Below are positions 33,532 to 46,192 of a stretch of 64,000 bases of DNA, piece after piece. Origin of the DNA: Ptiloglossa arizonensis (Eukaryota > Arthropoda > Insecta > Hymenoptera > Colletidae). The translations under genes were made by a program, and so were the position numbers. The first letter of the stretch is position 1, and the number at the start of each line of letters is the position of its first letter. Below the pieces are notes generated by a model. The model had not been told where the DNA came from, ran no database searches, and saw nothing but the letters and a program-made list of their open reading frames with translations. Location: positions 30,149,531 through 30,213,530 of the forward strand of contig NC_135049.1 of the NCBI RefSeq assembly GCF_051014685.1, written 5' to 3'.

Positions 33532-35682
33532 CAATCTTTGTAACACACACACGGAGACCGCCGTGATCACCATTTTCTCTCGTCGCCACCTTCACGCATG
33601 ATCTCCTCGCGTCCGTAGCTTTCGAATTGGATTCTCGGCCGAGGGTTGCCGATCGCCGCGTTCGAATTAAGGAAGGAAACCACCGTGACGATTCGAATAA
33701 ACAATATTCTTAATATTACGGAGCTTGGAAAACGTGTCCTGAAAAGATTCGTGTGAAATTCCGCCGAAATTGTCGGTGCCTGGTTCGTAGATGAAAATCG
33801 TGCGTAACGAAAGTAGTCTAAATCGATAAGTGCGAACAAAGAGTGTTCGGATCGAGTGTCGTGTATTGTACCACGTGGCTCATTGTCACTCGCTCGAACA
33901 ATACGCTCGATTCTAAAGTTGTGGAGTAAGTTTGTGCCGATTCCGCCCAGCCCTCTTATCAGAACGTAGATAGCGGAAGGAATAATCGAATCGCGAGACT
34001 GAAACGTACAAGAGAAGAAGGGTGGTGTCTCGACGCAGAGACGATAATAATCTAGAATGATTAATAGTTTCGTACGAAATCGTAGGTGAAAATCCGAGAA
34101 ACGTGCTTCCCGAAATTATCGAAGATTCGTTGGAAAAAATTTTCAATTTATCCTCAAAAGAAAAGAAAAAACAAAAAAAAAATTCTCAACCTTTATTTTC
34201 GGTCGTCACGGTGGTTTCCTCCCCTTGATTAATTTCACCAGTGGCGAACCATCCTCCCCCCACTCTTTGCCAAAAACAATTTGGGGTCGGACGATTCAGG
34301 AGGGCTCATATTAAAGACGATAAAAATACTGCGCGTTCGATACGGTAATATTTTTATTGAACATCCGACTTGTGTAACATTTTCAAGCTTATCGGGATAC
34401 CTCACGATGGAGCGACTCGATCGGGTGAACCCCGAATCGTTTCGTGCTGTGTACACCGTCACTGCTCCGAACTTTAATGCGAGTAGTTGATAAGGCGCCC
34501 CGTGAAAGTATGATAGAAATCAATACCCGAGGTGCGTTCAAAGGGATGCAGAAAGGTGTGACTTTGTACTTGGCTTCCGCGATTGTTTCGAATCTCTCTC
34601 GTTCGCGCACCCCTGACCGTTTCTACGATTACACCGGGCAAAGAAATGGGAGAATTCGAACGAGAAAAATTAAACGGAAGAATCGGAACAATTTCGTTCG
34701 TTGCGCAAAATACAGAACGGATCGGTGGGAAAGAATTCCAATATCGTATCGCGAAGACTACGTTCGTTTCTCGACGCGAACGAACGGTCCACGATACAAG
34801 CACCGCGGCGAAATATTTACTTTCGGTTCGAAACGCGTTAATGGCGACCGGAAACATTTTACAATATTTTTCACAACTCGCTACGATCGAATGATCATTT
34901 CCAAACGTGTTGTTACGCTCGTTCCTTCTGTATTTTGCGAACGAAAGGAAACCGTTCACCGCGGCGTGCTAATATCGCGTTCGGGTAAAGACAACTCTTC
35001 CAACCTACTTCTTTCAAGGATGCCGGAACGTGTTTTCCTGCGTGTAACGCGTAAATAAGTTCTGTTGTCGATCACGTTCGAACGAGAAACCGTTCGCCAG
35101 GGGTTGCGGTATTCTCGTAAACGGTGCCGAAGAATTGTTTCGCGGCGATTCGGTCTCCAAATGCCTCAACGTTCGCCGTGTTCTCGAGCAACGTAAGTCG
35201 ATTACGCTTGCGCGCGATTCGCTTGACGTAGTATCTTTCAGCGATATCCGGCGATCACGTACGCGCTTGGGTCAATCGTGACGATTTCGAGGCGGCGGTT
35301 ACATCGTTTTTTCCGTAAACTAATCGAAAAACGTGAATTAAAATAGAGTCGGATAAATGTCACGGACACATGGAACGTCGAACGTGAACGAATAAAGGAA
35401 CGTAGCCGTGTGAACGAACAGAAACCAGGTGCATCGGTCACACTGGTGACCCCAACCTTTTCGATCGCGCGACGAACCACTTTACGACCCTTTCTTTCTT
35501 TTTTTTTTTTCCATTTATTTATTTATTTTTCTTTTCTTCTCCAAGAAGTTTCTCCCGTTCACGGTCTCCATTTCCCGAACATTTCGATCCTGTCTAACGC
35601 GAGAGGACAGTGATAATCAGAACGCGGGTTCTTTTACTTCTGAAATCGTTTACTATCGACCTATGCACGCTTTTGTATATTT

Positions 35683-35722
35683 ATGTGTGTGTATATGTGT
35701 TGTGTATGCGCGCGCGCGCGCG
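35683..35722 (+). repeat. TG/TA/CG alternating dinucleotide tract
   Basis: TGTGTGTGTATATGTGTTGT passes directly into GCGCGCGCGCGCGCGG. This is a nearly pure alternating purine-pyrimidine run of about 40 bases, of the kind able to adopt left-handed DNA, and a likely variable microsatellite. Confidence 0.85.
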
Positions 35723-37128
35723 GTATGTTACACGTGAACCAGTGGTGTACGCGTGGAACATGATTCCGTCGCGATCCAAAACAGAGCACATTTATATAAA
35801 CAGATCGATAAGCAAGTAAAGAAGATGTACTTGTATTTATCGAGCGCCTCCTTCGGTGACGCGGTCGAGCTACTACGGTCGTCCTCGAAGACGCGAAACT
35901 TATATTGAACAGCTACTACGATGTTCGAAAACATCTTCGATGACACACGGGTGTCCTAATCGAACCATCGATGGTTCAAACTCTGTCGCCGAGGTATTCG
36001 GGAGTGTCCTTCTCGGTTCGTTGACAGAACGTGTCGTCGTCGATTCCGTCGGTAGTTATATTATCTACTCGCGATTCCGGCCGGTGATCCTCCTTCGTCG
36101 GTGAAGTTCCATTCCTGATCGATGCACCTGGAGAGACCTTAGAAAATTACGATCCGGAGACGGTTTACGCTCTGCCGTTCGGTGATCTTCCGCGCGACGG
36201 AGAACCGGACGGCGAGGGCTCCGGGCTGCAACTGTTGCTGCTACCGCGACGACTTCCGGTACCACCCGCCTTCAGACGCACCATGGTGTCCAGATGACGG
36301 AATCTGGAGAAACGATTGCCCGGTTACACCGTGTTTCGTTGGACAATTCGTTGGTTCAAATCATTTCTACGAGAAGAACATACTACGCGCCTAAACAGCC
36401 TAGACACAGCAAAGATCGACCGTTTGCGCTCGAAGCTTTTCTGCTACCGGAAACTAGCACCTCGACAAGATCCTTCGAATCGTGGAGTTAATTTCAAACG
36501 ACTTTGGTGCTTTCAAAGCACTACCAAGCACTCGGTGTTTAGAATATTTTCGTTTCAACATTTCGTATACGTATCGTTTACATGTTATAAGAAAGGAGTA
36601 ATTGAATTTTAATTTGCAATTTTAAATCAAGATGGTTTTCCGAATCGGAGAAAGTACACCGAATTTTTGATACAGACCCTTCGCGAAGCTAGTCCCAATG
36701 ACAAAGCGACTGAGAACAGTTTCGATTGATCGAACTAGGACCGTGAAAGCCTCCAGGACATGTTCCGTAAGCTGCGTTTAAATTATTTTCCTACGAAGAG
36801 GTCTATAGATTTCCATAGTGTCCAGATACAGAAAAAGTTAATCAAGAGTAATTCTTAAACATTTAAGAATCTTTGGTAGAGATCCTTCGTGAAGTTACAA
36901 TCCTGTCCAAGTGACGTAACAGGTATGATCGACAGAATCAGGACGATGAAAGCTTCGAGGACGTTTTTGCAAAATACCTGAGGGACAGTTCACTGGTATC
37001 GGCGGCTTCCTTCGCTTGCATCAAGTAGGCCAGTGGCCTGGATATCCACGAACGTCTGAAAACACAGGTAACGGATCAGTGACGCTATTTGGACCGATGA
37101 TTTTTTACGTAGCAATGAGTTTCCAGTC

Positions 37129-40100
37129 TCACGATGCGGGATGAGGGTTCGAGCCAATGCCACCGATCGTTGCCTGCGCGTCCAGCTTCGCTCCCGTCCT
37201 GTTGGGGGTTTTGGTAAATCCTGGCTGAATAGCTGGATCGGACACCATGCGAACGAAGAAGGACCTCCTTTGTTCCAGGGTGGCTTTCCTCTTCTTCTCG
37301 CGGATGTCTGCCAGCTCGTCCATTACGTCCTGTAATTTAGAAACGTGGCCATGAGTAATTTGAACTTCGATATCTCCGAGCACTCGTTCGATACTACCAA
37401 GCACTCGGTGTTTAGAACTTTGGTGCTTCCAAAGCAGATCCAAGTACTCGATGTTTAGAACTTTGGTGCTTCGAAAGCACTACCAAGCACTCGGTGTTCA
37501 AAACTTTGGTACTTCCAAGCACTTGGTCTTCGTAACTTCGATACCTCCAAGTACTTGGAACATTGATCTTTCTGAGCACTTGGTACTCGGTACTTCCAAG
37601 CACTTGGTCTCTAGAACTTCGATACTTCCAAGACACTTGGAACATTGATATTCCCGAGCACTTGATATCTAATACTGCCAAGCATTCGGTGCTTAGAACT
37701 TTAAACACTTCCAAGCACTCGGTGTTCAGAACTTTGCTACTTCTAAGTACTTGGTACTCGCATGGTAGTGTACAGTAACAAGAACAAAGTGGTCTCGCTC
37801 ACCTTGGACTCTAGTAACTCGGCCAGATAGTCCGTTATGATGCTCCAAGCTGTGTCTAAGCGGTGAAGAACAAGTCGCGGAATTAACACGCGTTAAATGT
37901 TGTCGCGGAGAAACGACGAGATTACTCACCGACGTCATTGGCAGTGGCATTCGGTGCAGCGAGCGCGAAACGAATCGTGAAGCGTTGATTCACTCTCGCT
38001 GGCACCATATGCAGCTTTCCGGAATCGTTGATGGTGCTCAGTAGCTTTTGGTTCAGCTTGTCGGAGCCTTTGGCGCGGAAGCACACCAATCCCAGCTGAA
38101 ACGTGTACGAAATGTAAGAATCGCGCGACCGATCGATATCGACGATACCGTATCGCGACGATCGCTCACCACAACTTCGTTGCACACTTCGAATCTCGCG
38201 TCCTTCTTGACCAACGCCTCGAATCTTTTCGCCAACTCGATGTGATTACGGATGTAGGCCTGCAGCCCCGATATTCCGTAATTTCTCATCACGAACCACA
38301 GCTTCAGGGAACGAAATCGACGACTCAGCGGAATGCTCCAGTGCCTGTGAAAATATATATAAAAAAAAAAAGAAAATATTCCTCGACGGAAGCGAAATGA
38401 ATCCTAAATTTCGATCCCCGGTTCGTAGAACTTCCAAGTGGATTTAAATCGCAGGGTCGAGCGTTAGGAATGGACGCAAGGATCGATCGAGGAAACGGAA
38501 GATACGTAAAATTCGAACGAAAGACCACCCTGAACGTCACCTGTAGTCAATGGCCGTGTCCGCGTGAGTGTGTTGAAGATACAACGGATCGACGACGAGC
38601 GCACTGGTCAGCTTGAACCTGTCCCGAACCCACAGACAGGAACAGTCGAAGTTAGTCAAGAGGAATTTATTGGTGTTCGTGTTGAAGGAGTCCGCGTACT
38701 CGATCCCAGCCATTAGATACTTGAGCTCCGGGCAGATGAAAGAGTTGCCCGCGTAGGCTGCGTCCACGTGCAACCACACCTACGAAAGAGGATTTTAATC
38801 CTCCTGTAAGAGGACGAAGGTGGATCGATGGTCTCTTACGCCTGGATATTTCTTGCAGACTGGTCCTATCTCCTTGAGGTTGTCGAATGAACAGCAAGCG
38901 GTCGTGCCGAGTGTCGTGGAGACGAAGAAGGGGATGCATCCCTCGGCGGTGTCAGCCTCGATCGCCTGATGGAATCACTTGGTGTATACGATTAACGTTT
39001 CGTTGGTTTTCAATTAAAATCTTACCTGGCGGAGAGTTTCCCCGCGGAGCACGCTCTTCTCGTCGGGCTCCAAAATCCTCAGCTTCACGAAACAGATCAT
39101 CGCGTCCTTCTCCACGGAGCTGTGACTCTCGCGGCTGCAATAAGCCATCAGCTTCCCGAGAAGAGCGGTGGCGTCTAAATGAGCGTGGGCCGGCGATTCC
39201 TTGAGCCTCGCGATCGCTTGCGCCCTTGCAGCCAACATGCACACCAAGATGCACTCCGAGGCCGAGCCCTGAAGTTCATTGGGAAGACAATTTTTTTTTA
39301 AACGTTCTCCTTGATCTCACGGCGAACTGATCGGGTAATCGACTCCCCCGATTAATACGAAATTTCCTTTGATTTTCTCTCTTAACTTTAGCCCCGAGCG
39401 TAACGTAATTCCCTTAGATTTTCTTCATTAACTTTGTCCTCCCGCGTAAAATGGAATCTTCTTAGATTTCCACCCGTAACTTTGTCCCCCGTGTAGAGTG
39501 TAATATTCTTAGATTTTCTTCGTTAAATAACGAAAGGAAATTTTCAATAATTTTCTCTGTTAACATCGACCCGTGGAAAAATACAATTCGTTTCGATCGT
39601 TTCTGCGTCGAAAGTTTCCCGAATGATTTTTACCTGTATTACACCCCCTCCCTTGCTACCGTGGCTGAAGTAGAGGAAGTCCGTCGGCAGACCGATGGCT
39701 TTGCCTAAAATTCAAGCGACATTCTTTCGGTATAGATCGACCGATCGTTCCTCGAGCTTCGAGATAAATTCAAAGGTATTACCGAACCAATCGCAGACTA
39801 TCGTCTCGAGCTCCGTGCAGGCTGGACTGGCCGCCTAAAACAAATAAGATGCCCGAAATCCACGCTTGATTGGACAAACAATCGCTGATCGATCCGTCAA
39901 GTCTGACACGGTGGCGTGCAGACCCCCCAACTTCGCCCGAGAAAATTGAGTTTATAGATCGATGGGATCGATAGGACGACAATTAGAAACGGTGGAATAA
40001 TTGTATCTCGACTCACCCATGAAAAACCAATGCAACCGAGAGCGTCCGACAGCATGTCACCGAGGATAGACGGAAAGGAATTTCCAGCTGGGAAGTACGC

Positions 40101-40448
40101 GTGAAACCTCGGATGTTGCCAGTAAGTGATCTGCAAGAATGGCCCCGGTTCGCTTACGAAACGTTCTTTTTCGCGATCTCCGCCATCCTCGCAACGTTGA
40201 GTCGCTCGTCGAAAGATTTCCGTACGATCGTACATAATTTCGCTTACCCCTGGCATGATTTTCGACTCGACGTCCTTCATAATGTCCTCCCAGGCTTCGG
40301 GCTGCTGCGGCGGCTCCGAGGGCAGTAGGGGTCTCAAATATCCGGGGCCAACGTCAGGTGTTACTCTCCGATTGTGTATATTGCTCATGAACTCGCAAAT
40401 GTACTCCACCATCTCCTTGCCACGCACACGAAACTCTTGGATGTCCAT
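37129..40448 (-). CDS. Tdc2: Tyrosine decarboxylase, Tdc2-like
   Basis: Eleven exons encode 546 residues: 40448-40248, 40130-40017, 39834-39783, 39704-39634, 39268-39026, 38965-38840, 38779-38541, 38344-38170, 38095-37930, 37855-37803, 37329-37129. All joins keep frame. Start [13 protein letters not shown] is the only ATG in the first-exon frame. Motifs include [53 protein letters not shown], and the PLP lysine in [18 protein letters not shown]. The C-terminal part [32 protein letters not shown] and [12 protein letters not shown] closely resembles insect Tdc2, the neuronal enzyme that makes tyramine in octopamine and tyramine cells. The catalytic-loop residues needed for decarboxylation appear present. 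It lies upstream of its paralogue in the same direction. The last intron carries a minisatellite. Confidence 0.92.
37376..37757 (-). repeat. Degenerate minisatellite in the last Tdc2 intron region
   Basis: Roughly eight to ten units of about 30-45 bases are built from ACCAAGCACTCGGTGTTTAG, AACTTTGGTGCTTCCAAAGC, GGAACATTGAT and related pieces. Many units contain the palindrome CCAAGCACTTGG or a close variant. The array fills most of the intron 37330-37802. A single unit also lies outside the gene at about 36502-36545. Confidence 0.85.
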
Positions 40449-41768
40449 GACGATCCGTTTCACTCTCGGCTACTGGCGCGATACCTTGAGACCCGGTTCA
40501 ACGTTTCGTTCACCGATCGTAATTATCGAAACGACTTCCGAAACGAGCACCACGAGTTTCTTCGACTTTGCCGAATTGCTTAACACCGATAATCCCTCGA
40601 ACGCGAAAATCTTCTTCACCGAACGCGTATCGAACGAATCGGGCCTCCGTATCGTTTCAACGTTTCGGATATCTCTTAAACGATCGATCTCCCCCGTGTA
40701 CTCGCTCTTTTCTCTACATTCGTTAACCTCTCCGCTCGAAATTCCTTTTCTACGATTTACTCGATATACGCGAAAAGACTACTCGCGGTTAACAACTACG
40801 ATCTCATTTCGTATCTCTTCTCGATGTATACGTTTACGTTACTTCACACGTATCGCGTACCTTTACCAAGGAATGAAGCAACCGATCAGTAATACCTCTT
40901 TGATAATTTCTTCACTCCGTTCTCGACACTGTCTTCGGATCCTACACCCTGTTCACTCGAGGCACTATCCGCTCGAAAAATTCGATATCGCTCCAAACCC
41001 CCATAGCTTGATCCCCTTGTGTATTTCTTTTTCTCTTTTTTCTTTTTTTTTTCTTTTTTCTCGCACAATTCGGGCAAATGGTTGCAAAGTAAAATTTCGT
41101 GGTACCCGCCGCGGAGTGTCCTACCTGTTGCTAGTTCACCAAAGCGATGCACGACCGATCCGTCCACGTTGGATGAGCCACGACCGAACAATCCCGAGTT
41201 TCGCTCACCAGTCGTGGATATATCGAGGATCCAGGCAACGGAGAAGCGGTCTTCGACTCGTGCGCAAACGCGTCCTTCCGCGGGGATCGTCCTCGCGGAT
41301 CCCGTTCGTCGCAAGGACGAGCGGCGAGAGACGGGTGGATGTCTATGCACGGCCCGGGACAATTTCCGTCAAGGGGATGCTTGAAATAGACACGCGGGAA
41401 GTCATCGTCTGGCAACGCCATCGCGGGCTCATTTTTCCCGTCCCCATCCGCAAGGAGACTCTAACAACCGTTGCCGGCCGATCTCGAACCAGCCCTCGTC
41501 TGAAACTTCCTTTTCAATTCTCCAACGACGTAATATCCGTCGTCAAATTGGCCCAAGTTTCATCGGGGACGCGTCACCTGTTCCCGAGTGGACCGCGACG
41601 TGGAACAATAGCTAACCACCGGGCATCCCTGCCGCGAGAGAAACGGATTCCGTGGGGAAAGAACGCCAATCGGTACGAAAGGATTTTTAACGTCTCGTGT
41701 ACACTGATACCGGTTGTCCCGAGTTCTCTGTCGGCGAGCAACGAAATAATTACATTCCTAGTATACAT

Positions 41769-42390
41769 CGAGATGATACTGTAGTTTCCGAGTCAGTGGA
41801 CCGTTACAATTCCTGCGACCGTACCGAGGGAGACTGCTTATGGGAAAAGAGTTTTTATTTCTGGTATCTTCACCGGTAATTCGTCGAGACGATACGATAG
41901 TTTCCCAGTCGGTGGACAAAGATTAGAATTCCTTTGATCGTATCGAAGAAGAGTACTTATAGGAAAGAAGACACGGTTTCTTCGCGAAGAAAAGGGTGTT
42001 TATTTCCGGTACCTTCACCGGTGACTAATATTCGTCGAGAAGATACCATAGTTTCCGAGAATGATTACAATTACTTCGAAGGAGAGTACTTATAGGAAAG
42101 ACGACGCGGTTTCTTCGCGAAGAAAAGAATTTTTATTTCTGGTATCTTCATCGGTAATTCGTCGAGACGATACGATAGTTTCCCAGTCGGTGGATAACGA
42201 TTAGAATTCCTTTGACCGTATCGAAGAAGAGTACTTATAGGAAAGACGACACGGTTTCTTCTCGGAGAAAAGAGTTTTTATTTCCGGTGTCTTCACCGGT
42301 AATTCGTCGAGACGATACGATAGTTTCCCAATCGGTAAAGATTAGAATTCCTTTGACCGTATCGAAGAAGAGCAATTACAGGAAAGACGA
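41769..42390 (+). repeat. Five-copy tandem repeat, 116-151 bases per unit
   Basis: Units start near 41769, 41885, 42036, 42163 and 42307 with CGAGACGATACGATAGTTTC or a close form. AGTCGGTGG, GATTAGAATTCCTTTGACCG, TATCGAAGAAGAGTACTTAT, AGGAAAGACGACACGGTTTC and TTTATTTCCGGTATCTTCAC follow in order. The first and last units are the most diverged or shortened. Confidence 0.88.
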
Positions 42391-44648
42391 AGTTCCTCGA
42401 TGACGAAGCGAGAGGGAATCTTCTCACCGGGAAGCGACTTCGAAGAGAGTCCCAAACGCGACGTGCTTCGTCGTTTCGGCGCGGACTCTTATCGCGTAGG
42501 AACACGGGGGCACGTAGTATCGTCGAAATAACGAGCAAGGGCATCGCGAAGCTACCTAACGAAAGATTCCGCGGATACGTAACCCAGAAGCACGGGATCA
42601 AGGATGATAGGCTGGTGAACTTCCCGCGTGGGGAAATCTCATTCCGCGGTTACGAATCGTGGTGGGAAATACGTCGTGGAAGCGTCCACGAGGAATTCTC
42701 GCGAACACGGTGCCGAGAGTCAGTCGTTCATTCGCGAGCGAGTCGTCGAGCATCTTCGGATGCGCGAAAGAGTTGGCCACTCGAATAAATTGGAAGCCAT
42801 GCTCCCAGCAGCCCGCGATGGTTTATTACGGTGGGAAAAGAGCGCGCAGGCATCGTTAAGAAGGTGTCAGACGCAGAATATCCCCGACTACTCGTCCCTC
42901 GATGGAGATGATGGGTACACCGAAAGTGTCCCGGAAATCCTTGACCTTTTCCACCGTGGGGGGGTTCTTTTTTTTTTCTTTCCTTTTCTTTTTTTTTCCT
43001 TCCTCCTCCACCGAAACAGCGGCACGTTAACAATATCCTCCGCGTCGTCGAGTCGAAATTAGATTCTTTTCGTTCCGCGCGACGACGCGCGTAACCGAAC
43101 CGCGAAGATCCAACGAAGTGGCGGGCCACTCGACCCTTCTTCCAACCGGCGTTGAACAATAGCTGTACAATTGGACGAGCAATCGACGCCGGCCGGTGTG
43201 TGTGTTTTTTTTTATCCTCTAACACCAACTTTTCTATCAATCCTGGTCGCGGAGCCGCGAGTGTCACCGTTGAGACTACACGCCAGCAACCAACGCGACT
43301 CAACCGTAACCGTTAAAGAACGCTATATGGGGCAAATAATGATTTCTGCCTAGGTGAGGAACTAGAACCTAGCTTCATGGAAGTTTCGTGGTTAAATCTT
43401 TAAATGGAATCGATCGGGACGAGGATGTCTGGCCTAACGAAGTTTAGGATCGCGTGTGTGTAGTGGACGGATGACGGACGGTGACAAGTTTCGAAGGCGT
43501 AAGTGATGTACCAACCAAGTGTCACATCGTGGCACTTCGTGTTCGTCGTAGACTCGTCCACGCTGGTAACACCTCCGTTTTCTATGTCCGGGGACCGATA
43601 CGTTTTCCTCGAGGTCATTACGCAAATCGTGTCAACGATAACTACTTTCCCCTTTTTTCTATTCTCTCCTCTTCACTTTCGCTTCTTCCACTTTCGTCGT
43701 TTTCGCCCTTCGAAACGTCATTCGCTTCTCTTTCTTTTTTCTTCTTTTACGTTACTCTTGATTTCATTCACTGGTGATATCGCGAAACAGGGTCCGTAGG
43801 AGACTCCGAGCACCCGAAACTCGATGGCTAATCGTCTCTTCGACCCTCTACGGGCTCTCCTTCCGATCCTACCGCAGCCATAATCGTCCCAAACCGACGA
43901 AACGGTGCAACGAACTCGAAAGTAGCCAGTGGCGAGGCTGTTCGTCGAGCACCGCGTAAGGTGAAACGACGCCCTTTAGGGATAAAAACGTTCATAATGC
44001 TGGAATGCAGGGGCGAGGGACTGGCAGGGGTGCTTAATAATGCAATATGGCGTCTTGGCGTCGCGGCGCTATGCCGACTATGCCGCATACCACCACCATA
44101 TACGCCTACACTGCGACCCCCTTACGCCCCTTTCGAAGAAACGAACGGGTGGGGGGGTCGAACCGTGCAATCGAATGCTGATTGGAAAATATCGATGGGG
44201 CTCTCCGCAACGGGGAAACCCCCTCACCCCCATACACCGTGCCCGGGTGCTTTTTCCAAGCTCGCCTCGGAATTCCGGAAATTATATCGGACGCCAACTT
44301 TCAAGGGACGTCCCACTTCCTTGCTCGTCGATATTAATTGACGATCGTCGAAAACGAGATTGATAGCTGGTTCGAGGTAACACGTAACGTTGCACATCCG
44401 GCGAACCCGGTACCCCCGGAACATTTGTTCTCGATGATCGTGTTCGATCTCCCGCGAGAAAAGTTTTGGTCGCTTGGATATTCTCGGGAAATTTCGGAAA
44501 CATTTTGCTCGTCCACGGTAACGCGAAACTATTATTTTTTCTCGGTGATGAAATACAGTTTTTTTCCGAGCGAGATCAATCTTTGAAAGAAATACGGATT
44601 TGTTTAGACGTGACGAGAGAATTTCTTTAGGGACGATAATACATTTAA

Positions 44649-44890
44649 CCCTTTGGACTCGAGAGGTGACCCTCGGTCGTTAATACTAATTCACTTTACT
44701 ATTTCCGACCCGGGAACACTTCGCGGATTGGAATTCAAATTGGAATTGAAATATTACGTTTTTCCTGGAGTGTAAACCTACGTACGCGAAGTATAGAAAA
44801 ATGTTCCATTCCAGATGAATTTTACCACTTGAAGAATCTTTTCGAGCCGTTGGTTTCTGGTTGCAAGAAGGAAGCATCGAGTGCAAAGGG
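44649..44890 (+). mobile_element. piggyBac-type MITE, second copy
   Basis: The 242-base element is flanked by TTAA (44645-44648 and 44891-44894), with left end CCCTTTGGACTCGAGAGG and right end GCATCGAGTGCAAAGGG. It aligns throughout with 12608-12838, sharing CTCGGTCG, TTGGAATTCAAATTGG, AAATATTACGTT, GAGTGTAAAC and ACTTGAAGAAT. It has no coding capacity. Two intact TTAA flanks and two alignable copies support the call. Confidence 0.78.
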
Positions 44891-45357
44891 TTAAACAATT
44901 GCGTTTTGCGTATCTATAAAAGTGTACAGAAGTAATCGTACCGTGTAGAAATAAAATTGATTCTTTTCACGATTAATTTACGCGATCTGTTTTTCGTTTA
45001 CTCTACGAGTTCTCTGGTTAAGAGGGAGTAATTTATATTTCTATTCGAATAAAAGCCAAGATCAAGTCCAGCAATGTGTACCTAGATTTAAGCATACACA
45101 CCCCCATGAAAGAACCCGGTGAAACCTTCTGTGCGAGACTGTACAAGGTCGATCCAAGTTCCATGAATGGTTCTGATAATGCTCGCGAACTCGTGACCTA
45201 CTGGTAGAGGAACGCGGTATATATATCTCTTTCTCGTACTTGAAGCCGATTTCTGTTGTGCTTCGCGAAAGGAACCACGATCATCGAGAGAACTCGGTAG
45301 AAGAAACGACTGAAATTTTCCAACGACTGGCCGATATCGTCGATTTCGTTGTTTCAG

Positions 45358-46192
45358 ATGGGCAGATCGAAGAACAAGAGAAAGAAATGGACAAAGAACT
45401 TGGAGGACGAGCCAACGGAACCGGGAATACCGATACCGAACGCACCGAGCAAGTTTCTCTTGATGCGCGTAAGTACGTTTCTCCTCGTGAGGAATTCGTC
45501 TCGTTGACGTCGATCGCTAATTTTCAGGTGAAAAGCGGGACGAAGATCAGAAACGTTCTTGGTTACGCGCTGAAAGAGTTCACGAATCACGGTAGCGTTG
45601 TTTGGACCGCGGTTGGCCATGGGATCGGTAAGGCCGTTTCTTGCGCGGAATTGTTCAAGAAGAAGCAAGAGGGACTGCATCAGATCACGAGATTGCGTTA
45701 CGTGCCGTGAGTCTCGTGGAATCTTTACTTCTCAAGGCGTGATATAATATGTTGCACGCCTTGTATAATATATTCGTCGCGTATTAATAAATTCGCAGAT
45801 CGGAGAAATCCAAAGAGGTGGTTGGAAGTGGCTCGAAGACGGAGGTTCGCCACGTACCGGAAATACACATTTTATTGGCGAAGGAAATAAAGGATACGTC
45901 GGAGGCTGGGTAAAGTGCTTGTTGTTTTCGGTATCGGTGAGCAGTGTTCGTTAACGTTACAAAATACAGTTATCAGGCACCCGACGATCGCGGAGAATTC
46001 ACGAACGGCGATGAAGAGCCATCGAGCTCGAGGAAAGACAGAAGACAGGAGGCTGGTGGTAACGTGACCTGCATCGACGCCGAGGAATTCGCGGCGATGG
46101 GATTAAGGACCGGTCAGAAGAGACCGAAGAAAGAGCAGCAAACCGAAGCACCGCCTAGGAAGAGTAAAAAGCGAGGAAACAATGATCGATAA
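45358..46192 (+). CDS. Rpp25: Ribonuclease P/MRP protein subunit p25-like (Alba domain)
   Basis: Four exons (45358-45468, 45528-45706, 45799-45909, 45970-46192) encode 207 residues. The basic start MGRSKNKRKKW is followed by an Alba-fold domain. Its core LLMRVKSGTKIRNVLGYAL, AVGHGIGKAVSCAELFKKK and GLHQITRLRYVP parallels human Rpp25 (MRVKEGSKIRN, TKTVTCAEILKRR, GLHQVTRLRY). VPEIHILLAKEI and GYQAPDD continue the match. A Lys/Arg-rich tail (KRPKKEQQ, RKSKKRG) may be a nuclear signal. The family binds the P3 RNA arm of RNase P/MRP together with Rpp20, for tRNA and rRNA processing. A polypyrimidine-AG directly precedes the ATG, so a non-coding first exon is probable. The last exon start at 45970 was chosen because it restores GYQAPDD. 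Confidence 0.88.

Larger units (their letters stand above)
31321..37128. other. Intergenic region between the two tyrosine decarboxylase genes
   Basis: No gene is recognised in 5.8 kb. It should hold the Tdc1-like promoter and leader on the right of that gene and the Tdc2 3' UTR at its far end. Structures seen are a 28-T run at 31430-31457, a four-copy repeat at 31502-31890, a perfect palindrome at 33512-33531, a TG/CG dinucleotide tract at 35683-35722, and a single unit of the Tdc2 intron minisatellite at about 36502-36545. Open frames here overlap on opposite strands without motifs. Confidence 0.5.
40449..45357. other. Long intergenic region upstream of Tdc2; no gene recognised
   Basis: CpG-rich, with long accidental open frames. 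The Tdc2 promoter and leader lie at the left end, and the 5' flank of the Rpp25-like gene lies at the right. It contains a five-copy repeat at 41769-42390, pyrimidine runs near 41025-41060, 42968-43010 and 43735-43750, G-rich stretches near 44148, and a piggyBac-type MITE at 44649-44890. No RNA gene or coding exon could be supported. Confidence 0.5.

Noticed and set aside
34444..35058. Open frames of 161-204 codons on both strands
   Set aside because: They overlap each other antisense, are arginine-rich, start at arbitrary codons and lack any recognisable domain or splice partner.
37140..37170. tRNA-like GGTTCGAGCC motif
   Set aside because: It is the antisense of the last Tdc2 exon. No cloverleaf arms surround it. 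No tRNA gene was found elsewhere by eye.
40255..41784. Plus-strand open frame of 509 codons
   Set aside because: It lies antisense over the first Tdc2 exon and continues into a low-complexity CpG-rich flank. There is no domain, the composition is Ser/Arg/Phe-rich, and it contains homopolymer-coded stretches such as FFFLF. It arises from few stop codons in CpG-rich DNA.
42728..43303. Minus-strand open frame of 191 codons
   Set aside because: It runs through a pyrimidine tract (KKKEKERKKKE) and has no conserved features.
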